A DNA stretch of 64,000 nt, from positions 1 through 64,000 of the forward strand of contig CAJAII010000006.1 of assembly GCA_903939755.1 (NCBI GenBank), written 5' to 3'. Under the pieces are notes generated by a model. That model did not search any database, was not told the origin of the DNA, and saw nothing but the letters and a program-made list of their open reading frames with translations. Positions 57,933-64,000 of the stretch are shown one piece after another; positions within the stretch are counted from its first letter, which is position 1, and every line of letters starts with the position of its first letter. This DNA is from an uncultured Flavobacteriales bacterium. GTDB taxonomy: Bacteria > Bacteroidota > Bacteroidia > Flavobacteriales_D > Crocinitomicaceae. Both the position numbers and the translations under genes were made by a program.

Positions 57933-58166
57933 ATGTCAAAGTCATTAAGTGAAATTATTGTCGGAGAAAAAGTAACTGTTGAGCACATCACTCATCCCTA
58001 TTTGAACACAAAGTTAATAGAAATGGGAATGCACGCTGGGCTAAAGCTTGAGTTACTTTACAAGGCCCCTTTTGGCGATCCAATTGCTATTTCGATGAAT
58101 GGCTCCATTTTAACATTAAGGCTTGATGAAGCAAAATACATTCAGGTATGCTCCTCACCTGTATGA
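57933..58166 (+). CDS. feoA: Ferrous iron transport protein A
   Basis: A 77-residue SH3-like FeoA domain (from the ATG at 57933; an in-frame TTG two codons upstream is less likely). LIEMGMHAGLKLELLYKAPFGDPIAISMNGSILTLRLDEA is typical. It is thought to regulate the FeoB channel. feoB follows 22 bases downstream. Confidence 0.93.
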   Translation: MSKSLSEIIVGEKVTVEHITHPYLNTKLIEMGMHAGLKLELLYKAPFGDPIAISMNGSILTLRLDEAKYIQVCSSPV

Positions 58167-58188
58167 TTATTAGTAAGTTTGCGAAAGC

Positions 58189-60144
58189 ATGAAAATCGCA
58201 TTATTTGGCAATCCCAATACGGGCAAAAGTTCCATTTTTAACCTATTGACAGGCTTACGTCAGCAGGTTGGCAACTTTCCTGGCGTAACCATCGAAAAAA
58301 AGATAGGTGCATTTAACTCCGTTAAAAACAAGCATCAACTTACAGATTTCCCCGGAACTTACAGTATTTATCCCCATTCAAAGGATGAAGAAATTGTCTA
58401 CAATGCCTTAACGAATTCGGAACACGAAGATTTCCCAGAATTAGCCATCGTAATCGTAGATACTTCCAATTTAGAACGAAACCTATTACTATTTTCACAA
58501 TTATATGATTTAAAAATTCCACTGATTTTAGTATTGAACATGTGGGATGTTGCTGAAAGAAGGGGGATTAAAATTGATTTGACAAAATTGCAAAGCTATT
58601 TTCCAACAACGCCTATCATAAAAATGAATGCCCGAATTGGCTTAGGAAAAGATCGGCTTATTGCAGCGATTGATGAACTAGATGACAAGGCAAAAAAAGA
58701 TGCTTTTATTCCCAGTTCATTTCCCTGTTTAATTGATGATAAAGAAGCTCAAAAAGAAGAAGTGCTGCTTCGCTATGAAAAGATCAGAGAAATCTTACAA
58801 GATGTCCAACACGAAAAAACAACCATAAACAACACCCTTTCGCGTAAATTAGATCGGATACTCATTCATCGTTTTTGGGGGTACTTTATTTTTGTCGGGA
58901 TATTATTGGTCATCTTTCAGTTTATTTTTTCGTTTGCAGCGATTCCCATGGCTTGGATAGACGACTCCTTTGTCCTATTAAGTAGTTGGATGGGACAGCA
59001 ACTCCCCTCGGGAATTTTAAATGATTTGTTTGCGCAAGGAATCATCCCGGGAATAGCAGGTGTTTTAATGTTTATACCACAAATTGCATTATTATTTTTC
59101 TTTATTGCCCTATTAGAAGAAAGCGGTTATTTATCGCGTGTCGTTTTTATTATGGATCGACTCATGCGCCCGTTTGGACTGAACGGTAAAAGTGTGGTTC
59201 CATTAATGTCGAGCATTGCATGTGCAATTCCCGGAATTCTAGCTACGCGCACCATTTCAGATTGGAAAGAAAGAATGATTACCATTATAATCGCCCCATT
59301 AATGAGTTGCAGTGCTAGAATTCCAGTCTATACCCTACTCATTGCTTTGGTGATTCCGAAAACGTACCTCTTTGGATTTGTTAGCCTTCAAGGATTAGTA
59401 TTATTGGCACTATATTTCTTAGGGATAGTTTCAGCGCTGCTACTAGCGATCGTCCTTAAAAAATTTATTAGGGTAAAAAACAAAGGGTTTCTGATCATGG
59501 AAATGCCTGAGTATAAAAAGCCAAGGTGGGGAAACATATGTATTACGGTTATCGAGAAAGTAAAAGTATTCATTTGGGATGCTGGTAAAGTAATTTTAGC
59601 GATTTCTATTATTCTATGGGTACTTGCCACCTATGGTCCAACAGGTAATATGGAAGAAAAAATTGCACAGGCGAAGAAAACTGAATTCTATCAGCATACA
59701 AATGAAGTTCAAAAGCAATCAATTATATCGTCTGCTAAGTTAGAAGGCTCCTACATTGGAATAATGGGGAAATTTATTGAACCCCTAATCACTCCGCTGG
59801 GTTACGATTGGAAAATCGGAATTTCGCTCATTGGTTCATTTGCAGCAAGAGAGGTTTTTGTTGGATCCCTGTCTACTATTTATGCTGTCCACGATGAAAA
59901 TGAAGAACACCAAAACCTACTTACACATTTAAAAATGGCAAGAAAGGCGGATGGCACACCTGTATATTCATTAGCAACCGGAGTATCCCTAATGGTTTTT
60001 TATGTTTTTGCCATGCAATGTATGGCAACACTGGCAGTTGTTAAGAAAGAAACTAAAAGTTGGCGATGGCCATTAATTCAATTAGTAATAATGGGCGCAT
60101 TGGCATACATTGGTGCCTTAATTAGTTATCAATTGCTCGCTTAA
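58189..60144 (+). CDS. feoB: Ferrous iron transporter FeoB
   Basis: A 651-residue protein. The N-terminal G domain has G1 GNPNTGKSS (residues 7-15), DFPGTYS (53-59) and LNMWD (about residues 119-123), the FeoB form of the G4 motif. The C-terminal membrane part has two gate domains: LEESGYLSRVVFIMDRLMRPFGLNGKSVVPL and SFAAREVFVGSLSTIYAV. It imports Fe(II). Length is at the short end for FeoB, as usual in this phylum. A small membrane protein gene follows. Confidence 0.97.
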   Translation: MKIALFGNPNTGKSSIFNLLTGLRQQVGNFPGVTIEKKIGAFNSVKNKHQLTDFPGTYSIYPHSKDEEIVYNALTNSEHEDFPELAIVIVDTSNLERNLLLFSQLYDLKIPLILVLNMWDVAERRGIKIDLTKLQSYFPTTPIIKMNARIGLGKDRLIAAIDELDDKAKKDAFIPSSFPCLIDDKEAQKEEVLLRYEKIREILQDVQHEKTTINNTLSRKLDRILIHRFWGYFIFVGILLVIFQFIFSFAAIPMAWIDDSFVLLSSWMGQQLPSGILNDLFAQGIIPGIAGVLMFIPQIALLFFFIALLEESGYLSRVVFIMDRLMRPFGLNGKSVVPLMSSIACAIPGILATRTISDWKERMITIIIAPLMSCSARIPVYTLLIALVIPKTYLFGFVSLQGLVLLALYFLGIVSALLLAIVLKKFIRVKNKGFLIMEMPEYKKPRWGNICITVIEKVKVFIWDAGKVILAISIILWVLATYGPTGNMEEKIAQAKKTEFYQHTNEVQKQSIISSAKLEGSYIGIMGKFIEPLITPLGYDWKIGISLIGSFAAREVFVGSLSTIYAVHDENEEHQNLLTHLKMARKADGTPVYSLATGVSLMVFYVFAMQCMATLAVVKKETKSWRWPLIQLVIMGALAYIGALISYQLLA

Positions 60145-60158
60145 TAAAATAGTTAGAG

Positions 60159-60308
60159 ATGACACAAGAAATAGTGGTGGTAACAATGGTGATTCTAGCG
60201 ACGGCTTATCTCGTCTATCGCGTAAAAAAGAAATTCTTTCATTCCAATAAGTCTTGCGAAACGTGTGCTTTTTCACCCGAGAACAAAAGTTCAACAGCGA
60301 AGAAATAA
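60159..60308 (+). CDS. FeoB-associated Cys-rich membrane protein
   Basis: A 49-residue protein 14 bases after feoB. Residues about 4-20 form one membrane helix (IVVVTMVILATAYLVYR), then a basic stretch KKKFFH, then a CETC motif (C33, C36). This is the layout of the small FeoB-associated Cys-rich proteins, proposed to aid iron transfer at FeoB. It is short and easily missed by gene finders. Start ATG and stop TAA are clear. Confidence 0.75.
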   Translation: MTQEIVVVTMVILATAYLVYRVKKKFFHSNKSCETCAFSPENKSSTAKK

Positions 60309-60348
60309 AGCTTATTAAAAATCTTTCCTATCTTCACATAAAAAAGAT

Positions 60349-61380
60349 ATGTTGGAGAATAACGAATGTCAATTATATAAATACAACTCCTCCTTTTTTC
60401 TACTAAAAAAAGAAAAGTCATCTTATTTCGCACACGAATTTTCATTGAATGAATTGGATGATGATCATGTGGCATGGTTAAATTTTCATTCCATAGCCGA
60501 CATGCCTTCCATCGAAACCCTTTGTTTAAACCTTAAAATAGATAAGATAGGAGTCGAAAATATATTTAATGAATCACGTCGCCCAAAAATAGAAGAAAAC
60601 AATGGGTATATTTTTTTCAATGTAATTTCAGCATTGCCTAGTCAACATCCAAAGGACTTATTGCATAAGGACCAACTTACCTTTTTTCTAGCAAAAAACT
60701 ACCTCATCTCACTTCAATCTTTGGAGGGAAAACATTTTCATGATGTTAGGGATCGAATCGAAAAAGACCGGGGTAAAATTCGATCTAAAAAAAGTGATTT
60801 TTTATTATTTAGAACCCTAGAGTCCATCGTAGACAATTATTTCGAAGTGCTAGATAACGTTTCTGAAGCAATGGAATTAATTCATGAAAACCTCCATAAG
60901 TCGGAAGACAAATCACTTCTTTTAAAAATTGAAGTGGAACGAAGAAAATTAATTGAATTAAAAAAAATAGCCGGTCCAATGCTTGACATTAGCATTCAAT
61001 TACTCGGAAGTGAATCAACGTTAATAGATAAAAACAACTACGTCTATTTTAATAGCCTACACCATAGTTGTACGCATGTCATCACAGAGATTGAATCTCA
61101 GAAACAAATATTAGATGGAATGGCGAATTTCTATTATGCGGCACAAGGGCAGCGCATGAACGAAATCATGAAAGTACTCACCATCGTTAGTTCCATTTTT
61201 ATCCCATTAACATTCATCGCTGGGGTTTATGGTATGAATTTTAAATACATGCCCGAATTATCGTATAAAAATGGCTATTACACCGTCATTGGGGTAATGT
61301 TTCTGATTGGAGCTAGCTTATTTGCCTTTTTTATTTCTAGAGGCTGGCTAAATAGAAGAGATTATACTAAACATGAATAG
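60349..61380 (+). CDS. corA: CorA family magnesium/cobalt transporter
   Basis: A protein of 343 residues. The cytoplasmic N-terminal domain with a long helical region spans about residues 1-280. Two C-terminal membrane helices are joined by the YGMN selectivity motif (294-297, in GVYGMNFKYMPEL). It is the Mg/Co channel. Length fits CorA. It is separated from feoB by about 200 bp that contain the small Cys-rich gene. Confidence 0.94.
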   Translation: MLENNECQLYKYNSSFFLLKKEKSSYFAHEFSLNELDDDHVAWLNFHSIADMPSIETLCLNLKIDKIGVENIFNESRRPKIEENNGYIFFNVISALPSQHPKDLLHKDQLTFFLAKNYLISLQSLEGKHFHDVRDRIEKDRGKIRSKKSDFLLFRTLESIVDNYFEVLDNVSEAMELIHENLHKSEDKSLLLKIEVERRKLIELKKIAGPMLDISIQLLGSESTLIDKNNYVYFNSLHHSCTHVITEIESQKQILDGMANFYYAAQGQRMNEIMKVLTIVSSIFIPLTFIAGVYGMNFKYMPELSYKNGYYTVIGVMFLIGASLFAFFISRGWLNRRDYTKHE

Positions 61381-61430
61381 CTTATGCAAGTTTTGATGAT
61401 TTAAGTGAGGGTATATTTCAAAAAGAATTT

Positions 61431-61438
61431 TAACTTTG
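61431..61438 (+). promoter_or_regulatory. -7 box upstream of the Thx-like gene
   Basis: TAACTTTG matches TAnnTTTG, 39 bases before the ATG at 61478. No -33 TTTG at the usual spacing. Confidence 0.4.
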
Positions 61439-61477
61439 TTCAATAATTAAAAATTACATTAAAAATAAAAATAGGTC

Positions 61478-61672
61478 ATGGGTAAAGGAGATAAAAAAAC
61501 TGCAAAGGGAAAAAGAGTAATGGGCTCATACGGAAATACGCGCAAGCGTAAAAGTGATGAAAAAGTTATTATTCCAGCTGCAAAAGTTAAAAAAGAGAAA
61601 AAAGAACCAACGGTAAAGAAAGCTGCTCCAGCAGTTAAGAAAGTCGCCGTAAAAAAACCGAAAGCAGAATAA
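61478..61672 (+). CDS. 30S ribosomal protein Thx with long basic tail
   Basis: A 64-residue, strongly basic protein. The first about 27 residues, MGKGDKKTAKGKRVMGSYGNTRKRK, match the short 30S protein Thx. A Lys/Ala/Pro/Val-rich tail of about 37 residues follows (KKAAPAVKKVAVKKPK), which could bind rRNA. The known Thermus Thx is about 26 residues. The ORF is short but bounded by a -7 box and terminator. Confidence 0.82.
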   Translation: MGKGDKKTAKGKRVMGSYGNTRKRKSDEKVIIPAAKVKKEKKEPTVKKAAPAVKKVAVKKPKAE

Positions 61673-61680
61673 ATTTTATA

Positions 61681-61707
61681 AGCCGTCAGATTTGACGGCT
61701 TTTTTTA
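61681..61707 (+). terminator. Rho-independent terminator after the Thx-like gene
   Basis: AGCCGTCA pairs perfectly with TGACGGCT around GATT, followed by a T-run. Confidence 0.92.
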
Positions 61708-61734
61708 TACCCTAAATAAACTAAAAACAAAAAG

Positions 61735-62799
61735 ATGAAACATAATTTTGGTGCGGGCCCATGTATTTTACCTCAAATAGTATTTGAGGAGGCTGCGGCC
61801 GCTGTATTAGATTTTAACGGCTTGTCCATTCTGGAAGTATCTCACAGACATAAAGATTTTGTCGCGGTAATGGATGAAACCATAGCCCTTGTAAAAAAAG
61901 CGCTCAACGTTCCAACAGGATATTCTGTAGCTTTCATGCAAGGAGGCGCCACATTAGGATTTACAGTTGCTGCCTTAAACATGATGCGTGATCAGAAACG
62001 TGCGGGGTATTTTAACACAGGAACTTGGGCGGCTGGAGCAATAAAAGAAGCTAAGAAAGTAGGCATAGATGTTTCCGTACTTGCAAGTTCAGAAGATAAA
62101 AAATTCAATTATATCCCAAAAGATTACATCATTCCGAATGACTTGGATTATGTTCATTTCACCTCAAATAATACCATTTACGGCACGCAATACAAGCAAT
62201 TTCCAGTAACGGATCTTCCTTTAGTTTGTGACATGTCGTCTGACATTTTTTCTCAAGTGATAGATGTTTCAAAATTTGATTTAATTTACGCTGGCGCTCA
62301 AAAAAACCTAGGACCTGCAGGTGCTACACTTTACATAGTGAAAGATGAGCAACTGGGAAAATCTACTTCATCGTTTATGCCAAGCTATTTAGATTTAAAA
62401 CAACAAGTGGAGAAAGAGTCGATGTTAAACACGCCTCCCGTGTTTTCTATTTATGTGTCCCTATTAAATCTTCGTAATCTCCTTGCAAATGGCGGCGTTG
62501 CGGAAATGGAAAAAAGAAATATAGCAAAAGCTAACCTTTTATACCAAGAAATTGATAGAAATCCCCTCTTTGTTGGAACGGTAAATAAAGAAGATCGATC
62601 CAATATGAATGTGACTTTTACATTACTAGACGATTCGAATTCAGCGGACTTTGACGCGCTTTGGAAGGGAGCGGGAATTGTTGGATTACCTGGTCACCGT
62701 TCAACTGGTGGTTACCGAGCTTCTTTATACAATGCCTTACCAATTGAAAGCGTACAGGTTTTAGTAGATGTTATGAAACACTTCGAATCTCAACGATAA
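61735..62799 (+). CDS. serC: Phosphoserine aminotransferase
   Basis: A 354-residue PLP enzyme making phosphoserine from 3-phosphohydroxypyruvate and glutamate. NFGAGPCILPQIV is the opening, with ISHRHK-like LEVSHRHKDF. The PLP lysine is K190 in YAGAQKNLGPAG. STGGYRASLYNALP ends the fold. It is 27 bases before serA, giving a two-gene serine operon. Confidence 0.96.
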   Translation: MKHNFGAGPCILPQIVFEEAAAAVLDFNGLSILEVSHRHKDFVAVMDETIALVKKALNVPTGYSVAFMQGGATLGFTVAALNMMRDQKRAGYFNTGTWAAGAIKEAKKVGIDVSVLASSEDKKFNYIPKDYIIPNDLDYVHFTSNNTIYGTQYKQFPVTDLPLVCDMSSDIFSQVIDVSKFDLIYAGAQKNLGPAGATLYIVKDEQLGKSTSSFMPSYLDLKQQVEKESMLNTPPVFSIYVSLLNLRNLLANGGVAEMEKRNIAKANLLYQEIDRNPLFVGTVNKEDRSNMNVTFTLLDDSNSADFDALWKGAGIVGLPGHRSTGGYRASLYNALPIESVQVLVDVMKHFESQR

Positions 62800-62826
62800 A
62801 ATTCAAGTAGCAAAAAAAATACATTT

Positions 62827-63780
62827 ATGAAAATTTTAGCAAACGACGGAATATCAAGTAAAGGAAAAGAACTTTTAATTGCTGCTGGCTTTACGGTTAT
62901 TACTGATAAAGTAGAGCAAGATCAGCTAGCAAAAACGGTCAATGAACAAGGAATCGAAATGATCTTGGTACGAAGTGCTACAACGGTTCGGAAAGAAGTG
63001 ATCGATGCCTGCCCCCATCTAAAATTAATTGGCAGAGGAGGTGTTGGAATGGACAATATTGATGTCGCTTATGCACGTGAAAAAGGAATTACCGTGATCA
63101 ACACACCGGCATCTTCTTCACAATCTGTGGCAGAATTAGTAATGGGACAATTATTTTCGTTAGCAAGATTTCTCAATGATTCCTATAAAAACATGGCTAC
63201 GGGCGATTTCTCCACCTTAAAAAAGAAGTATGCGAAAGGAATGGAATTAAGAGGTAAGACCATTGGAATTATTGGGTTTGGAAGAATCGGGCAAAGCCTT
63301 GCTTCCTATGCCTTGGGTGCAGGGATGAAAGTGATAGCGGTCGATACAAGTTCCAATTCTGTTACTATAAGCGTTCCGGTTGGCATTGACCAAAAAGTGG
63401 AAAAAATCATAATTCCAGTTACTGACTTAAACGAAGTATTAAATGAATTGGATTTTATTTCCATCCATGTACCTAAGCAAGCCAATGGAAGTGCCGTATT
63501 AAGGGCTGAAGAATTTTCTAAAATGAAAAAGGGTGTACTCATCGTAAATGCATCAAGAGGAGGAGTAATTGATGAAAATGATTTGTTGGTAGCTCTTGAC
63601 GAAGGAAAAATAGGCGGTATTGCGTTAGATGTTTACGAAAACGAACCTAATCCAAGGAAAGATTTATTGAATCATCCAAAAATAGCTTGTACCCCACACA
63701 TCGGGGCGGCAACATTAGAAGCACAAGATCGAATTGGAGAAGAACTTGCTCAATTGATTATCGGGCAGTTTGGAAAATAA
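62827..63780 (+). CDS. serA: D-3-phosphoglycerate dehydrogenase
   Basis: A 317-residue NAD-dependent D-isomer dehydrogenase of the short type, without a C-terminal ACT domain. The NAD motif GIIGFGRIGQ is near residue 147. Catalytic residues: Arg in NASRGGVIDE, Glu in DVYENEP and His in TPHIGAAT. It oxidises 3-phosphoglycerate, the first step of serine synthesis. Other 2-hydroxyacid dehydrogenases are alternatives, but serC upstream settles the call. Confidence 0.94.
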   Translation: MKILANDGISSKGKELLIAAGFTVITDKVEQDQLAKTVNEQGIEMILVRSATTVRKEVIDACPHLKLIGRGGVGMDNIDVAYAREKGITVINTPASSSQSVAELVMGQLFSLARFLNDSYKNMATGDFSTLKKKYAKGMELRGKTIGIIGFGRIGQSLASYALGAGMKVIAVDTSSNSVTISVPVGIDQKVEKIIIPVTDLNEVLNELDFISIHVPKQANGSAVLRAEEFSKMKKGVLIVNASRGGVIDENDLLVALDEGKIGGIALDVYENEPNPRKDLLNHPKIACTPHIGAATLEAQDRIGEELAQLIIGQFGK

Positions 63781-63923
63781 CATTTGATTAGTGTCCTATA
63801 AAGAAAACTAGCGCTCATATTTTGGCTGAAACTTGTAAGATTCTATTTCGATTTGCTTGATGAATTGATAAACATAGATACGACAACGAAAGGGTACAAC
63901 AATACCAACAACTAGCAAAAAAT

Positions 63924-64000
63924 ATGCAAACGAAAATAAAGATTACGACCATCTTTAACTGTTCTTTGGAAAGAGCTTTCAAATCTCCGATCCTTTGCGA
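63924..64000 (+). CDS. SRPBCC-like protein, 5' part only
   Basis: Starts at ATG 63924 and runs off the right edge. The 25 visible residues include KITTIFNCSLERAFKSPILC, which resembles the start of a small SRPBCC-type protein of Bacteroidota. The 143-bp gap before it shows no clear gene, tRNA or terminator. Confidence 0.5.
   Translation, partial: MQTKIKITTIFNCSLERAFKSPILC

Overview
The window is an AT-rich chromosomal segment from a member of the Bacteroidota, most likely order Flavobacteriales. This rests on type IX secretion / gliding genes (porU, porV, a porP/sprF paralogue, gldJ), a short 289-residue primary sigma factor, GLPGLI-like, DUF4249-like and DUF1573 exported proteins, and promoter-like TAnnTTTG boxes in place of sigma-70 type elements. 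A family within the order (for example Crocinitomicaceae) cannot be fixed from the sequence alone. The content is almost entirely core genome. I see no insertion sequence, prophage, CRISPR array, rRNA or tRNA gene.

Layout. 1-1413: end of a carotenoid/isoprenoid operon (3' end of a crtB-like phytoene synthase, an exported repeat-like protein, idi). 1542-13022: SDR epimerase, GLPGLI-like protein, ftsK, a large M14 peptidase, an FKBP lipoprotein, a DUF4249-like lipoprotein and priA, all on the + strand. 13019-15004: rpoD and trpS on the minus strand. 15087-16145: plsC and gatC. 16147-19394 (minus): pyrR-pyrB-STAS-rnz and a zinc-ribbon protein. 19555-27324 (minus): porU-porV-ispF-bioB-bioF, a tightly spaced run that joins the T9SS sortase to MEP-pathway and biotin genes. 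27469-32475 (+): porP/sprF, an enlarged gldJ, murF. 32491-36738: prfB, gcvH, gyrB and a lipoprotein glutathione peroxidase. 36828-43197: OmpA-type protein, valS, DUF1573, a Nudix gene divergent from pyrE, an SRPBCC protein, birA. 43274-47662: rsfS-ftsH-DUF2007-cdsA-psd and a small Cys/Lys-rich exported protein. 47663-48047: the only gap over 300 bp, holding stem-loops framed by a short direct repeat. 48048-51486 (minus): acyl-CoA ligase, DASS transporter, small unknown. 51611-60308 (+): rRNA methyltransferase, MATE, fmt, small unknown, gpsA, lysC, feoA-feoB and a tiny FeoB-associated Cys-rich protein. 60349-63780: corA, a Thx-like ribosomal protein with a long basic tail, serC-serA. A further gene runs off the right edge.

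The genes work together as envelope and secretion (PorU/PorV/PorP/GldJ, MurF, CdsA/Psd/PlsC, OmpA), isoprenoid supply (IspF, Idi, CrtB), pyrimidine synthesis (PyrR/PyrB/PyrE), biotin (BioB/BioF/BirA), serine (SerC/SerA), iron uptake (FeoAB) and translation (TrpS, ValS, GatC, Fmt, PrfB, RsfS, Thx).

No clearly new multi-gene system is present. The most interesting signals are small: a pair of CAAT-N4-ATTG dyads exactly 42 bp apart upstream of a consensus, apparently leaderless pyrR promoter; a GldJ with about 330 extra residues including a PKD-like stretch; divergent nudix/pyrE start codons sharing one CATG; dyads at the feoAB and valS promoters; and the 319-bp stem-loop island at 47.7-48.0 kb.
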